A stretch of DNA of 64,000 bases, taken from contig NZ_CANKUD010000002.1 in the NCBI RefSeq assembly GCF_947486615.1, positions 1 through 64,000 on the forward strand. The letters run 5' to 3'. Under the pieces are notes generated by a model. The model did not search any database, was not told where the DNA came from, and worked only from the letters and a program-made list of their open reading frames with translations. Both the position numbers and the translations under genes were made by a program. This stretch comes from an uncultured Modestobacter sp. (lineage in GTDB: Bacteria > Actinomycetota > Actinomycetes > Mycobacteriales > Geodermatophilaceae). Below, one piece after another: positions 1-9,692 of the stretch (positions are counted from its first letter, which is position 1; each line of letters starts with the position of its first letter).

Positions 1-413
1 GCCCACACCTGATCGAAGGCACCCAGGTCCACGTCCTGCTCGGCCGCCCGCGCCCGCTCCGGCTCCCCCACCGCAACAGCCACCACGTCCATCTGCGCCG
101 CGGTCACCGCGCCCTCGGCGAACCCGGCCGCCAACGCCGGGAAGTGCTCCACCACCCGACCCGACCGCACGATCCGCGACGCCTCGGCCGCCGACAACCG
201 CACGTGCCCGATCAGCCACGAACGCATCGACTTCAACCCGTCGTGCTCCGGCGCCTGGGTCAGCTCCCCGTGCCGCACCGTGCGGGTCAACTCCGCCGCC
301 ACCCGGTTCTGCACCGCCACCAACAACGCCGTCCGGTCCAGCACCGCGCCATCGGACAAGCCGTGCAGGTCATCGGTGGCCAGGGCGTCCAGAGCCGACA
401 TCAGTTCGCTCAC
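1..413 (-). CDS. DUF222/13E12-type HNH endonuclease family protein, N-terminal part (runs off the window)
   Basis: Reading leftward from a GTG at 413, an open frame runs to the window edge for about 137 codons without a stop. The Arg/Glu/Ala-rich helical sequence, with RSWLIGHVRLSAAEASRIV near residue 65, resembles the DUF222 domain that precedes an HNH nuclease domain in the actinobacterial 13E12 family. The HNH part would lie outside the window. GGGAGG lies 4 nt before the GTG at 413; an in-frame ATG at 401 is the alternative start. Such genes are often multicopy in actinobacteria, and their role is unsettled. Codon choice is slightly less GC3-biased (several TTG and GTT codons) than in the neighbours. 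Family call fairly sure, function unknown. Confidence 0.75.
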   Translation of the reverse strand, partial: MSELMSALDALATDDLHGLSDGAVLDRTALLVAVQNRVAAELTRTVRHGELTQAPEHDGLKSMRSWLIGHVRLSAAEASRIVRSGRVVEHFPALAAGFAEGAVTAAQMDVVAVAVGEPERARAAEQDVDLGAFDQVW

Positions 414-446
414 GACACCTCCCGACCGGTTCGAACGTGTGTACGA

Positions 447-475
447 AGAATACCGGTCGCGCAACCTCCGGACAA
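447..475 (-). promoter_or_regulatory. Candidate sigma70-type promoter for the DUF222 gene
   Basis: On the minus strand TTGTCC (475-470) is followed after exactly 17 nt by TATTCT (452-447), about 34 nt before the GTG at 413. Each hexamer matches the consensus at 4 of 6 positions. This is a sequence match only. Confidence 0.4.
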
Positions 476-617
476 CCCGAATCCGCACGTCAGAACCTTG
501 TCCGCAGACCTGCGAGGGCCGTTGACACGAGCCGATCAGCGCTCGAGGCGGGCACCGTGATCCGGTACAGGTGCGCCGCCACCGCGTGGCGGGGGGGGGG
601 CAGTCGAGCCACGACGT

Positions 618-657
618 CCCGGCCGGCGAGGTCAGCACCTCGGCTGAGCCGGCCGGG
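618..657 (-). terminator. Branched hairpin directly after the MetE-like gene
   Basis: A perfect 10-bp stem (648-657 pairs with 618-627, CCCGGCCGGC type) begins right after the TGA at 658-660. It encloses a second small stem (GAGGT/ACCTC). There is no U-tract. A G10 homopolymer lies just beyond it at 591-600. Confidence 0.5.
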
Positions 658-1713
658 TCACTCGGGCAGGAGGTACTTCGCAGCTTCGCGGACGTGCGTC
701 ATCGCCGTCCTGGCGTAGCCGGGGCTCGCACCGGCCAGGCCGCAGGCCGGGGTGAGCGTCACGGCCGAGTGCAGCTCCTCGGCCGGGAAGCCCAGCTCAC
801 GCCACCAGGCCTGCACCCGGGTTGCGGTGGTCTTCGGCGACGGCAGGGTGGCGTCGGTGCCCGGCACGACCCCGATCAGGAGGTGGGTGCCGGCCTCGAC
901 GGCGGTGCCGACCGAGTCCAGGTCCTGCACCATCCCGAGGTCGAAGGACAGCCCCTGCGCACCGGCCGCCCGGAACAGGTCCAGCGGCGCCCGGTTCGCG
1001 CAGCAGTGCAGCACCACGGGCGCCGGCAGCCGGCCGACCAGGGCGGTCAGCTCCTCCTCGACGACGGTGCCCTCGACCGCGGCGAGCTTGCCGTACCCGC
1101 TCACGGTGGGCAGCCCGCCCTGCAGCACGGCCGGCACCGACGGCTCGTCCAGCTGGACGACGACCGTGGCCCCCGGCACGCGTGCGGAGACGGCCGCCAC
1201 GTGGGCGGCGACCCCCTCGGCGAGTGACTGGGCCAGGTCACGGCGGGCCCCGGGGTCGACGACCGCCCGGTCGCCGCGCGAGCGTTCCAGCCCGGCGGCC
1301 AGCGTCCACGGTCCGGTCACCTGCACCTTGAACGCGCCGGTGTAGCGCTCGGCCACCTCGTGCAGGGCGTCCAGGTCGCGGGCCAGCATCTCCTTGGCCC
1401 GCCGCAGGTCGGCCCCCGGGCGCGGGACCAGTCGCCAGCCGGCCGGGGTGAGGTCGACGGCCAGGTCGACCAGCAGCGCCGCCGCGCGGCCGATCATGTC
1501 CGCGCCCGCGCCGCGGGCGGGCAGCTCGGGCAGGTGCGGGAGCTCGGGCAGCTCCCCGACGACCAGGCGCATCGCCTCCAGCGGGTCGGTGCCCGGCAGC
1601 GACCCGACGCCAGAGGCCGGCCCCCACGGTGTGGGGACCGGCCTCTGGTCGGTGCCGGCGGGGTCGCCGGCCGGGGTGGTGCCGTCGTCGGGGAGGTCGT
1701 TCGGCGTGGCCAC
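658..1713 (-). CDS. MetE-like (cobalamin-independent methionine synthase C-terminal family) protein
   Basis: This is a 351-residue protein with the fold-family signatures of the zinc-dependent C-terminal half of MetE. It has GVGSLPGTDP near the N-terminus, VTGPWTLA, VVVQLDEPS, a zinc-ligand-like LHCC motif and a late LTPACGLAG cysteine. It is about half the length of full MetE and lacks the N-terminal domain, like M. tuberculosis Rv3015c, which sits in the same neighbourhood next to trmU/mnmA. The start is taken as GTG at 1713 because TACGGT lies exactly 7 nt before it (leaderless layout); a GTG at 1746 is possible. Whether these short homologues transfer methyl groups to homocysteine is unproven. 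Confidence 0.8.
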   Translation of the reverse strand: MATPNDLPDDGTTPAGDPAGTDQRPVPTPWGPASGVGSLPGTDPLEAMRLVVGELPELPHLPELPARGAGADMIGRAAALLVDLAVDLTPAGWRLVPRPGADLRRAKEMLARDLDALHEVAERYTGAFKVQVTGPWTLAAGLERSRGDRAVVDPGARRDLAQSLAEGVAAHVAAVSARVPGATVVVQLDEPSVPAVLQGGLPTVSGYGKLAAVEGTVVEEELTALVGRLPAPVVLHCCANRAPLDLFRAAGAQGLSFDLGMVQDLDSVGTAVEAGTHLLIGVVPGTDATLPSPKTTATRVQAWWRELGFPAEELHSAVTLTPACGLAGASPGYARTAMTHVREAAKYLLPE

Positions 1714-1720
1714 GGTGTCG

Positions 1721-1726
1721 ACCGTA
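1721..1726 (-). promoter_or_regulatory. -10 element of leaderless MetE-like gene
   Basis: TACGGT on the minus strand lies 7 nt before the GTG at 1713. This is the TANNNT spacing typical of leaderless actinobacterial transcripts. No clear -35. Confidence 0.45.
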
Positions 1727-1772
1727 GCCCGCCGTCCCGACCTCACCGGTGTCGGTCAGGCCCCGTCAGGGC

Positions 1773-4058
1773 TCACCGGCCGAAGAGCAGCTTCAGCCGC
1801 TTGACCAGCTCAAGCCAGTACGGGTCGAGGGTGAACGTGTCGCTCGCCGTCTCCCCCGATGCCCCGGTCAGGGTCACCGTGTGCTCGCCGGCCGGCAGCA
1901 GCAGCGGCACCCGCCCGGTGGCGGTGACGTTGCCGTTGCGGTCGGCCTTGACCGTGCCCAGCTTCGCGCCGTTGGACAGCGTGACCGTGACCTTCTCCCC
2001 CGGCGTGAACGCGGTGCCGGTGACGGTCACCCGGTCGCCGCGGAAGGGGGTGTCGTCGTTGATCGCCGCGGTGGCGTCGCAGCCCGGACCCACCTGCCCC
2101 GGCCCGTTGAGGCCGGAGGTGCCGTCGACGGTGGTCGCCGGGGTCGGCTCGACCGCGCTGCCGCCGAGGCCGGTGGCCGGCTCCGGCGTCGGGAAGGTGG
2201 CCGCCTGGCCGTGGTCGGCCGCCGGCGGGACCACCGGGGAGTTCGCCTCGAAGTAGGCGACCGCGGTGTCGACGTCGACCGGGCCGGTGGCCGGGTCGGT
2301 GCCGTTGGTGAACGCGGTGAAGGCGTCACCCCCACCGATCAGGAAGGAGTTGGCCACCACGCGGTAGGACGCCGCCGGGTCGACGACCGCGCCGTCCAGG
2401 GTGATCGACGCCGGGTCGACCCGCTGCCCGTAGGGCTGGCTCAGGTCGTACCGGTAGGAGAAGCCCTCCGAGGTGCCCAGCCGCAGGTTGTTGCCGCGCG
2501 GCCCGCCGTTGGCCTGGAACTGCTGCTCCAGCACCGCCCGGATGTCGGCGCCGGTGAGCGTCACGACGTTCACCGTGTTGCCGAACGGCTGCACGTTGAA
2601 CAGCTCGGCGTAGGTGGTCTCGCCGGCCAGGATGTCGGTGCGCAGGCCGCCCGGGTTCATGAAGGCCACCACCGGGTCCCCGAAGGAGGGGTCGGCCTGG
2701 ATCGCGGCCAGCTGCATCTCCGCGACCAGGTTGCCCAGGCTCGACTCGCCGTCCCGGACCGGGACGAAGACACCGTCGGGGCCGACGGTGCCGGCCCGGC
2801 GGATGTCGGCCGCGGCCTCGCCGACCACCCGGTCGCCGGCCTCGGCGGCCTGGGCGGTCCAGTAGTCGACGATCCGGTCGATCTCCGGGTCCTCGGCGTC
2901 GCGCACGTTCAGCACGTTGCCGGCCCGGTAGTCGGCGCAGAGCCGGTCGATGTCACCGGTCGTCCCGTCCAGGACCAGGCGGATGTCGGTGAACATCCGG
3001 CCGTAGTACTCGGCCTGGGTGACCAGCCGCGGCTGACCGTCGGGGTCGGTGAGCATGCAGCTGTAGCCCTGGTGGCTGTGTGCGCTGACGATCAGGTCGA
3101 CGGCCGAGACGGTCTCGGCGTTGATGTCGACGATCGGGCCGGTGAGCTGGGCGCAGCCGTTGGGGTCGGTGGCGTCCGTGCCCGGGTTCTCCCCGCCCTC
3201 GTGCACCAGCGCGACGATGGCCTCGACGCCCTGGGCCTGCAGCTCGGGCACGTAGCGGTTGATCGCCTCCGCCTCGTCGACGAACTCCACGTCGGCGATG
3301 CCGGACGGCGAGACGATGGTCGGGGTGGTGTCGGTGACCACGCCGATGAAGCCCAGCTTCTTGCCGCCGCCGACCTCGACCACGGAGTACGCCGGCAGCA
3401 TGGGCTCACCGGTCTCGCGGGAGACCACGTTCGCCGCCAGGTAGGGGAAGTCGGCGCCGGCGAACGGCTCACCGGTGCTGTCGGTGAAGCAGCCGGTCAC
3501 CCCGGGCTCCACGCCCTCACAGGCGGTCACGTCGTCGGTCGCGGTGCCGTCGGTGGCGCCGGAGACCCGGCGCAGCTCGTCGGTCCCACGGTCGAACTCG
3601 TGGTTGCCGACGACGGAGACGGCCATGTCCAGGGCGTTGGCGACCTCGATGGTCGACTCGTCCCGGAAGACGCTCGACTCGAACGGCGAGGCACCGATGA
3701 CGTCACCGAGGCCGATCAGCAGGGAGTCGTCCGCGGCGCCGCCGTCGGCCACGAAGTCCGCGGTGGCCTGGTCGATGGTCGCCGCCAGGCTGGCAGCGCC
3801 GCCGACCTCGACGACGACGTCGTCCGCGGTGCCGTAGAGGCCGTCGGCGCCGGGCGCGGTGCCCTCGCCGTCGTCGCCGGTCGGCTGGTTGATCCGGCCG
3901 TGGAAGTCGTTGACGGTGAGCAGCTGGACCGGGACGTCGGCCGCCGGGGCGGCCGGCTTCGACGGACCGTGCGGGGTGGCGGAGGCCACCGCGGGCAGGC
4001 CGACCACGGCGGCGGTCGCCACCGTGAGGGCCGCAACGGAGAGGCGCGTTCGGCGCAA
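1773..4058 (-). CDS. Secreted 5'-nucleotidase / calcineurin-like metallophosphatase
   Basis: The 761-residue product starts with a Sec signal peptide (RRTRLS, then a hydrophobic stretch ending ASA). A two-metal phosphoesterase domain follows, with LLTVNDFHGR, GLGDVIGASPF, VVGNHEFDRG and SAHSHQGY. The 5'-nucleotidase C-terminal substrate domain has NPGGLRTDI, GNTVNVVTLTG and RLGTSEGFSYRYD. The last 90 residues look like an Ig-like or carbohydrate-binding beta domain (VTVTGTAFTPGEKVTV). Expected role is extracellular release of phosphate and nucleosides from nucleotides or UDP-sugars. The start is a TTG at 4058: AGGAGG sits 7 nt upstream and the signal peptide follows immediately. The gene is monocistronic, behind a 174-nt gap from mnmA in which I see nothing else. 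Confidence 0.88.
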   Translation of the reverse strand: MRRTRLSVAALTVATAAVVGLPAVASATPHGPSKPAAPAADVPVQLLTVNDFHGRINQPTGDDGEGTAPGADGLYGTADDVVVEVGGAASLAATIDQATADFVADGGAADDSLLIGLGDVIGASPFESSVFRDESTIEVANALDMAVSVVGNHEFDRGTDELRRVSGATDGTATDDVTACEGVEPGVTGCFTDSTGEPFAGADFPYLAANVVSRETGEPMLPAYSVVEVGGGKKLGFIGVVTDTTPTIVSPSGIADVEFVDEAEAINRYVPELQAQGVEAIVALVHEGGENPGTDATDPNGCAQLTGPIVDINAETVSAVDLIVSAHSHQGYSCMLTDPDGQPRLVTQAEYYGRMFTDIRLVLDGTTGDIDRLCADYRAGNVLNVRDAEDPEIDRIVDYWTAQAAEAGDRVVGEAAADIRRAGTVGPDGVFVPVRDGESSLGNLVAEMQLAAIQADPSFGDPVVAFMNPGGLRTDILAGETTYAELFNVQPFGNTVNVVTLTGADIRAVLEQQFQANGGPRGNNLRLGTSEGFSYRYDLSQPYGQRVDPASITLDGAVVDPAASYRVVANSFLIGGGDAFTAFTNGTDPATGPVDVDTAVAYFEANSPVVPPAADHGQAATFPTPEPATGLGGSAVEPTPATTVDGTSGLNGPGQVGPGCDATAAINDDTPFRGDRVTVTGTAFTPGEKVTVTLSNGAKLGTVKADRNGNVTATGRVPLLLPAGEHTVTLTGASGETASDTFTLDPYWLELVKRLKLLFGR

Positions 4059-4232
4059 GGAGGGTCCTCCTGGACAGGCGTCACCCGGCCGTCCGCAGAG
4101 GAGGCCACCGGCGACACGATCGATCCCGCCCGGGTGGGCGGGGGACGCGGACCGATGGGAACCGATCCGTCACGGCACGCTAGCTCCCCCGTTCGGGTGA
4201 GCCAAGAGGCAGCTGTGAAACGTCGGGTGCGG

Positions 4233-5306
4233 TTAACCCGCGCGACAGACAGCCGCCTGGCCGAGCACCCGGTCACCGCGGACGGCGTCGGGTGCGTACA
4301 GCACCGCGGACTGCCCCGGCGCGACCCCGCGCTGCCGCTCGAGCAGCTCGATGCGCAGGCCGCCGTCCTCGGTCGACGAGACCGCGCACGGCACCGGTGA
4401 GCCGTGCGCCCGCAGCTGCACCTGGGCGGTGCAGGGCAGGTCGGGCACCGGCCCGGTCCAGCTGGGGATGCCGGTGAGCACCTCGCCGACCTCGGCCTGC
4501 TCGGCGGTACCGATGGTCACCGTGCGGCTGACCGGCTCGATGCCCAGCACGTAGCGGGGCCGCTGGTCGCCGGCGCTGACCCCGAGACCGCGCCGCTGGC
4601 CGACGGTGAAGCCGTAGGCGCCGGCGTGCGTGCCGACGGTCGCCCCGGTGGCCGCGTCGACGACCGGGCCGGGCTGCTCGCCCAGCCGACGGGTCAGGAA
4701 GCCGCGGGTGTCGCCGTCGGAGATGAAGCAGATGTCGTGCGAGTCGGGCTTGGTCGCCACCGCGTAGCCCCGCTCGGCGGCGAGCTCGCGCACCCGCTCC
4801 TTGGTCATCGACCCGAGCGGGAAGAGCGCGCCGGCGAGCTGGTCGGCGCGGAGCACCCCCAGCACGTAGGACTGGTCCTTGGCCGCGTCCACCGACCGGC
4901 GCAGCTCGCCGTCGGCCAGCCGGGCGTGGTGGCCGGTGACCACGGCGTCGAAGCCCAGCGCCCGGGCCCGGTCCAGCACCGCGGAGAACTTGATCTTCTC
5001 GTTGCAGCGCAGGCAGGGGTTCGGCGTCCGGCCGGCGGCGTACTCGGCGACGAAGTCGTCGACGACGTCCTCCCGGAACCGGTCGGCGAGGTCCCAGACG
5101 TAGAACGGGATGCCCAGGGAGTCCGCGACCCGGCGGGCATCATGGGCGTCCTCGACGCTGCAGCAGCCCCGGGCGCCGCTGCGCAGCGTCTGCCGGTCGG
5201 GCGAGAGCGCCAGGTGCACGCCGGTGACGTCGTGGCCGGCCTCGACGGCCAGCGCGGCGGCGACCGCGGAGTCCACTCCCCCGCTCATCGCGGCGATGAC
5301 CCTCAT
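4233..5306 (-). CDS. mnmA: tRNA-specific 2-thiouridylase MnmA
   Basis: This 357-residue PP-loop enzyme adds sulfur to U34 of tRNAs for Lys, Glu and Gln. The ATP-binding SGGVDSA motif is at residues 8-14. The catalytic cysteines are in TPNPCLRC (C98, with C101 nearby) and SHDICFI (C193). The C-terminal beta-barrel with [15 protein letters not shown] follows. The ATG at 5306 puts the PP-loop at the usual distance from the N-terminus. It overlaps the iscS stop in an ATGA (5303-5306), so the sulfur donor and the thiolase are translationally coupled. The iscS-mnmA pair is the normal actinobacterial arrangement. Confidence 0.96.
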   Translation of the reverse strand: MRVIAAMSGGVDSAVAAALAVEAGHDVTGVHLALSPDRQTLRSGARGCCSVEDAHDARRVADSLGIPFYVWDLADRFREDVVDDFVAEYAAGRTPNPCLRCNEKIKFSAVLDRARALGFDAVVTGHHARLADGELRRSVDAAKDQSYVLGVLRADQLAGALFPLGSMTKERVRELAAERGYAVATKPDSHDICFISDGDTRGFLTRRLGEQPGPVVDAATGATVGTHAGAYGFTVGQRRGLGVSAGDQRPRYVLGIEPVSRTVTIGTAEQAEVGEVLTGIPSWTGPVPDLPCTAQVQLRAHGSPVPCAVSSTEDGGLRIELLERQRGVAPGQSAVLYAPDAVRGDRVLGQAAVCRAG

Positions 5307-6487
5307 CGGGCACCCGCCCGGCGGGCCCGCTCGACGACCGGGCCGATCACCTCGAGCAGGGCGTCGACGTCGGCGTCGGTGGAGGTGTGCCCGAGGCTGA
5401 ACCGCAGCGAGCTGCGGGCCCGGGCGGCGTCGGCCCCCGCGGCGAGCAGCACGTGGCTCGGCCGCGCCACCCCGGCGCTGCAGGCCGACCCGGTCGAGCA
5501 CTCGATGCCGCGGGCGTCCAGCAGCATCAGCAGGGCGTCGCCCTCGGCGCCGGGGAAGGACAGGTGCGCGTTGCCCGGTAGTCGGCCGGGGCCACCGGCG
5601 ACGACGTCATCCAGGGCCGGGCCGTTGAGCTGGGCGTCGGGCACCTGCGCGACCACCCCGGCGACCAGCCGGTCGCGCAGCACGGTCAGCCGGTCGGTGC
5701 GCTCGACGCGGTCGGCGACCGCGGTCTGCGCGGCGGTGGCCAGCCCGACGATCGCGGCGACGTCCAGCGTCCCCGAGCGCACGTCGCGCTCCTGACCGCC
5801 GCCGTGCAGCAAGGGGGTGCACTCGGCGTCCCGGCGCAGCAGCAGGGCGCCCGCGCCCATCGGCCCGCCCAGCTTGTGGCCGGTCATGGTGAGCGCGTCG
5901 ACCCCGCTGACGGCGAAGTCCAGCGGCAGCTGACCGACCGCCTGCACCGCGTCGGTGTGCAGCGGCACCCCGACCCGGTGGGCGACCTCGGCCAGCGCGG
6001 CGAGGTCGCTGACCGCGCCGATCTCGTTGTTGGCCCACATCACGCTGGCCACGGCGACGTCCCGCCCGTCGCCCAGGGCGTCGGCCAGCGACTCCGGCGT
6101 CACCCGGCCGGTCGGCTCGACCCGCAGCCAGGTGACCTCGGCACCGTCGTGCTTCTCCAGCCACTCCACGCTGTCCAGGACGGCGTGGTGCTCGGCGGGG
6201 CTGGCCACGATCCGGCGGCGGCGCTGGTCGGAGGTGCGCCGGGCCCAGTAGAGGCCCTTGACCGCGAGGTTGTCGCCCTCGGTGCCACCGGCGGTGAACA
6301 GCACCTCCGACGGTCGGGCGCCCAGCGCCGCGGCCAGCTGCTCGCGGGACTGCTCGGCGACCCGGCGGGCCTCCCGGCCGCTGGCGTGCAGCGAGGACGC
6401 GTTGCCCACCCGGCCCAGCTGCTCGGCCATCGCCGCCAGCGCGGCCGGGAGCATCGGCGTGGTGGCCGCGTGGTCGAGGTAGGTCAT
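5303..6487 (-). CDS. iscS: Cysteine desulfurase (IscS/NifS class)
   Basis: This PLP enzyme of about 394 residues releases persulfide sulfur from cysteine. It begins [11 protein letters not shown], carries GGTEGDN near residue 68, the PLP lysine in [11 protein letters not shown] (K205) and the mobile cysteine loop STGSACSAG. Its partner is MnmA immediately downstream, so tRNA thiolation is the likely main role, though Fe-S supply cannot be excluded. The start at ATG 6487 is preferred over an upstream GTG at 6514 because family members begin at this YLDHAATTP segment. TACGCT lies 9 nt before it, suggesting a nearly leaderless mRNA. Confidence 0.95.
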   Translation of the reverse strand: MTYLDHAATTPMLPAALAAMAEQLGRVGNASSLHASGREARRVAEQSREQLAAALGARPSEVLFTAGGTEGDNLAVKGLYWARRTSDQRRRRIVASPAEHHAVLDSVEWLEKHDGAEVTWLRVEPTGRVTPESLADALGDGRDVAVASVMWANNEIGAVSDLAALAEVAHRVGVPLHTDAVQAVGQLPLDFAVSGVDALTMTGHKLGGPMGAGALLLRRDAECTPLLHGGGQERDVRSGTLDVAAIVGLATAAQTAVADRVERTDRLTVLRDRLVAGVVAQVPDAQLNGPALDDVVAGGPGRLPGNAHLSFPGAEGDALLMLLDARGIECSTGSACSAGVARPSHVLLAAGADAARARSSLRFSLGHTSTDADVDALLEVIGPVVERARRAGAR

Positions 6488-6496
6488 GGCACGGCC

Positions 6497-6502
6497 AGCG
6501 TA
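6497..6502 (-). promoter_or_regulatory. -10 element of the iscS-mnmA operon
   Basis: TACGCT on the minus strand, 9 nt before the ATG at 6487. There is no Shine-Dalgarno in the intervening bases. Confidence 0.35.
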
Positions 6503-6586
6503 GGCGTCGCCCACCGGGGCGTGCCCGGCTGCGTCCGGCTGGTGGAAGTGCGCACGGCCTGTCGTCTCCTCGACCCGGTCGGACGT

Positions 6587-6622
6587 GCGTCGGGCGCCGA
6601 CCCGGAGGCCGGCGCCCGACGC
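6587..6622 (-). terminator. Terminator of the etfBA operon
   Basis: A perfect 13-bp GC-rich stem (6587-6599 with 6610-6622) with a 10-nt loop lies about 40 nt downstream of the etfA stop. A smaller hairpin (CCCTCC/GGAGGG, 6638-6653) lies between. No U-tract. Confidence 0.6.
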
Positions 6623-6660
6623 GACGTGCTGGGACCACCCTCCCGGGGGAGGGCCTGCTG

Positions 6661-7623
6661 CTACTTGCGGGCGGTGATCTGCTCGGTGGCCGCCGGGACG
6701 ACGGTGTTCAGGTCACCGACGACGCCGAAGTCGGCCAGCTCGAAGATCGGCGCCTCGGGGTCCTTGTTGACCGCGACGATCGTCTTCGAGGTCTGCATGC
6801 CGGCCCGGTGCTGGATAGCGCCGGAGATGCCGACGGCGATGTAGAGCTGCGGCGACACCGTCTTGCCGGTCTGCCCGACCTGGAAGGAGTGCGGGTAGAA
6901 GCCGGAGTCGACCGCGGCCCGGGAGGCGCCGACGGCGGCCCCCAGGGAGTCGGCGAGGCCCTCGATCACGGAGAAGTTCTCCGCGCTGGCCACACCGCGA
7001 CCACCGGAGACGACGATCGAGGCCTCGGTCAGCTCGGGCCGGTTGGACTTCTGCTCCACCACCCGGTCGAGCACCCGGGTCTGCTTGGCGGCCTCGGAGA
7101 TCACGACCGGCACGGCCTCCTCGGCCCCGGCGGCCGGCGCCGGCTCCGGGGTGACCGAGTTGCCGCGCAGGGTGTAGATCGGGGTGCCGACGGTGACCTG
7201 CGAGTGCACGATCGTCGCCCCGGCGAACGCCACCTGGGTGGCGGTGCCGTCGGCGGCGATCTCGGTGACGTCGGTCAGGAAGCCGCTGCCGGTCTTGATC
7301 GCCAGCCGGCCGGCGACCTCCTTGCCCTCCGGGGAGGACGGGATGACCACGGCGGCGGGCTGCTTGTCGGTGACCAGCTGGGCCAGCACCTCGGCCTTGG
7401 GCGCGACCAGGTAGGCGTCGACGTCCTCGGACTCGGCGACGTAGACCTTCGCCGCGCCGTACTCGGCCAGCACGTCCTTGATGCCGGCGGCGGTGCCGGG
7501 GGCACCGATGACGACGGCTGCGGGCTCACCGAGGGCACGGGCAGCGGTCAGCGCCTCCAGGGTGGTCTTGCGGGGCCCGCCGGCGGCGGGGTTGAGCTCG
7601 GCCAGGACCAGGACCTCTGCCAT
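6661..7623 (-). CDS. etfA: Electron transfer flavoprotein alpha subunit
   Basis: The 320-residue subunit has the N-terminal alpha/beta domain ([11 protein letters not shown]) and the C-terminal FAD-binding domain with [30 protein letters not shown] and GAIQHRAGM. It pairs with EtfB to carry electrons from acyl-CoA dehydrogenases to the respiratory chain. It follows etfB after 32 nt with a GAGGAG Shine-Dalgarno 7-9 nt before the ATG, so the two are one transcript. The same gene pair sits beside iscS and mnmA in M. tuberculosis (fixB/fixA). Confidence 0.96.
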   Translation of the reverse strand: MAEVLVLAELNPAAGGPRKTTLEALTAARALGEPAAVVIGAPGTAAGIKDVLAEYGAAKVYVAESEDVDAYLVAPKAEVLAQLVTDKQPAAVVIPSSPEGKEVAGRLAIKTGSGFLTDVTEIAADGTATQVAFAGATIVHSQVTVGTPIYTLRGNSVTPEPAPAAGAEEAVPVVISEAAKQTRVLDRVVEQKSNRPELTEASIVVSGGRGVASAENFSVIEGLADSLGAAVGASRAAVDSGFYPHSFQVGQTGKTVSPQLYIAVGISGAIQHRAGMQTSKTIVAVNKDPEAPIFELADFGVVGDLNTVVPAATEQITARK

Positions 7624-7655
7624 GTCTGTTCTCTCCTCAGCTCTGAGTCGGCCGG

Positions 7656-8435
7656 TCAGACGATCTTCTGGGCGGCCAGGTAGCCCACCAGCTTCTCGGC
7701 GCCGTCGCCCTCGTCGGCCACCTTCACGCCCTCGCCCTTGGGCGGGCGGCCGGCGAACTCCAGGACCTTGCTGGTCGCGGTGGCCAGGCCGACGGTGCCC
7801 GGGTCGATGCCCAGGTCGGCCAGCGTCTTGGTCTCCACCGGCTTCTTCTTGGCGGCCATGATCCCCTTGAAGGAGGGGTAGCGCGGCTCGTTGATCGTGT
7901 CCCAGGTGGAGACGATCGCCGGCAGCGGCGCCTCGACCTCCCAGTACCCGCCGTCGGTCTGCCGCTCGATCTTTGCCATCGAGCCCTCGATGGTGAGCTT
8001 GCGGGCACCGGACAGCTGCGGGATGCCCAGCCGCTCGGACAGCAGCGCCGGCATCACCGACACCTGCCCGTCGGTGGACTCGGCGCCGCAGAGCACCAGG
8101 TCGTAGTCCAGCTGCGACAGTGCAGCGGCGATGATCGCGCTGGTCTGCGGCGCGCAGGCGCCGTGGATCGCCGGGTCGGAGACGTGCACGGCCTTGTCCG
8201 CGCCCATCGACAGGGCCTTGCGGATGGCGTCGGTGGCGGTGTCGGGGCCGACGGTCAGCACGGTGACCTCACCGCCCTGCGCCTCCTTGACCGTCAGCGC
8301 CTCCTCGATGGCGTACTCGTCCATCTCGTTGATCACGTTGTCGGCGGTGGCCCGCGCGACGGTGTTGTCCGACGGGTCCAGCTTCCGCTCGCTGCCGGAG
8401 TCGGGGACCTGCTTGACCAGAACGACGATGTTCAT
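7656..8435 (-). CDS. etfB: Electron transfer flavoprotein beta subunit
   Basis: The 259-residue EtfB begins MNIVVLVKQVPD and has NEMDEYAIEEAL, GADKAVHV and the CGAESTDGQ nucleotide-binding loop, all characteristic of the AMP-binding beta subunit. The ATG at 8435 was chosen because the conserved NIVVLVKQVPD strand starts there and GGAGG lies upstream. It leads the etfBA operon. A TACYNNNNRGTA inverted repeat at 8503-8514 overlaps the probable -10 box and is shared with ccr, the 3-hydroxybutyryl-CoA dehydrogenase gene and ecm, which ties this flavoprotein to short-chain acyl-CoA metabolism here. Confidence 0.96.
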   Translation of the reverse strand: MNIVVLVKQVPDSGSERKLDPSDNTVARATADNVINEMDEYAIEEALTVKEAQGGEVTVLTVGPDTATDAIRKALSMGADKAVHVSDPAIHGACAPQTSAIIAAALSQLDYDLVLCGAESTDGQVSVMPALLSERLGIPQLSGARKLTIEGSMAKIERQTDGGYWEVEAPLPAIVSTWDTINEPRYPSFKGIMAAKKKPVETKTLADLGIDPGTVGLATATSKVLEFAGRPPKGEGVKVADEGDGAEKLVGYLAAQKIV

Positions 8436-8498
8436 CGTCAGACCATCCTCCGTGTCGTCTCGTGGCACGGGCGGTGCCCGCCTCGCTGCCGATCATCG

Positions 8499-8514
8499 AG
8501 GCTACTTGCGGGTA
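8499..8514 (-). promoter_or_regulatory. etfBA promoter with shared TACYNNNNRGTA operator
   Basis: Read on the coding strand, TACCCGCAAGTAGCCTC contains the inverted repeat TACC-N4-AGTA (8514-8503). Its last TA opens a TAGCCT -10 hexamer (8504-8499). The ccr promoter has the same 17-mer with a single change. Operator role is inferred from this recurrence. Confidence 0.6.
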
Positions 8515-8550
8515 ACACCCGGCGGGCAGGGAGGGGGCCGGTGACCCGGG

Positions 8551-9660
8551 TCACGCGGCGGGCGGCCACTCCCCCGTCCGGGCGAAGTGCTCCAGGACGG
8601 CGGTGTGCGGCGCCAGGTCCAGGCCCTGGCTGCGCACCCACTGGTCGTCGTAGTAGGTGCAGGCGTACCGCTCGCCGCCGTCGCACAGCAGGGTGACCAC
8701 GCTGCCGGTGCGCCCGGCGGCGACCATCTCGGCCACCAGGGAGAACGCCCCCCACAGGTTGGTGCCGGTCGACGCCCCGGCCCGGCGGCCGGTCACCCGC
8801 TCCAGGTGCCGCATCGCGGCCAGCGAGGCGGCGTCGGGCACGCAGACCATCCGGTCGACGATGGTCGGCACGAACGACGGCTCCACCCGCGGCCGCCCGA
8901 TGCCCTCGATCCGCGACCCGCGCCCGGTGGTGGCCGGGTCGGCGTCGCGCCAGCCGGGGAAGAACGCCGAGCCCTCCGGGTCGACGACGGCCAGCCGGGT
9001 GGGCAGCCGGCGGTAGCGCACGTAGCGGCCGATGGTGGCGCTGGTGCCGCCGGTGCCGGCGCCGACGACGACCCACTCCGGCACCGGGTGCCGCTCCCGG
9101 CCCATCTGCTCGAACACCGACTCGGCGATGTTGTTGTTCCCGCGCCAGTCGGTGGCCCGCTCGGCGTTGGTGAACTGGTCGAGGTAGTGCCCACCGGTCT
9201 CGGCGGCGATCCGGCGGGCCTCGTCGTAGACGCTGCCGGCGTCGGCCACCAGGTGGCAGCGGCCGCCGTGGAACTCGATCAGCGCGATCTTCTCCGCGCT
9301 CGTCGTCGCCGGCATCACCGCGACGAACGGCAGGCCCAGCATCCGGGCGAAGTAGGCCTCGCTGACCGCCGTCGAACCGCTGGAGGCCTCCACCACGGTG
9401 CTGCCCGCGTGCAGCTGCCCCGAGCACAGCGCGTAGAGGAACAGCGAGCGGGCCAGCCGGTGCTTCAGGCTGCCGGTCGGGTGGGTCGACTCGTCCTTGA
9501 GGTAGAGGTCGACGCCCCACTCCGGAGGCAGCGGGTAGACCAGCAGGTGGGTGTCGGCGCTGCGGTGCGCGTCGGCCTCGACCAGCGCCACCGCCCGCTC
9601 GACCCAGGCGCGGTCGGTCGGGTCGGAGCGGTCGACGTCGGCGGGGCCCGGAGCGGTCAC
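8551..9660 (-). CDS. CysK2-like PLP-dependent cysteine/S-sulfocysteine synthase
   Basis: This 369-residue fold-type II PLP protein has the PLP lysine in HPTGSLKHR (K66), the [15 protein letters not shown] substrate loop, [21 protein letters not shown] for cofactor phosphate binding, and a C-terminal [11 protein letters not shown] segment. Length and layout fit the CysK2 branch (M. tuberculosis Rv0848, 372 residues), reported to make S-sulfocysteine from O-phosphoserine and thiosulfate, rather than canonical CysK (about 310). The start is GTG 9660, giving the family N-terminus; an in-frame GTG lies at 9678. It follows the VOC gene after 32 nt. Exact substrates are inferred. Confidence 0.82.
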   Translation of the reverse strand: MTAPGPADVDRSDPTDRAWVERAVALVEADAHRSADTHLLVYPLPPEWGVDLYLKDESTHPTGSLKHRLARSLFLYALCSGQLHAGSTVVEASSGSTAVSEAYFARMLGLPFVAVMPATTSAEKIALIEFHGGRCHLVADAGSVYDEARRIAAETGGHYLDQFTNAERATDWRGNNNIAESVFEQMGRERHPVPEWVVVGAGTGGTSATIGRYVRYRRLPTRLAVVDPEGSAFFPGWRDADPATTGRGSRIEGIGRPRVEPSFVPTIVDRMVCVPDAASLAAMRHLERVTGRRAGASTGTNLWGAFSLVAEMVAAGRTGSVVTLLCDGGERYACTYYDDQWVRSQGLDLAPHTAVLEHFARTGEWPPAA

Positions 9661-9692
9661 CCCGGCATGATCCCGCACCACCGCCCTCTGGC

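Noticed and set aside
424-440. GGTTCGAACG resembling a tRNA T-loop
   Set aside because: No acceptor or anticodon stems can be drawn around it. It lies between the DUF222 gene start and its candidate promoter.
1749-4400. Very long frame opposite the 5'-nucleotidase (and similar ones opposite glgP, treS, the membrane protein and atpD)
   Set aside because: Antisense shadow of a GC-rich gene: Val/Arg/Gly/Asp-rich low-complexity product without family motifs, while the other strand encodes a recognised protein.
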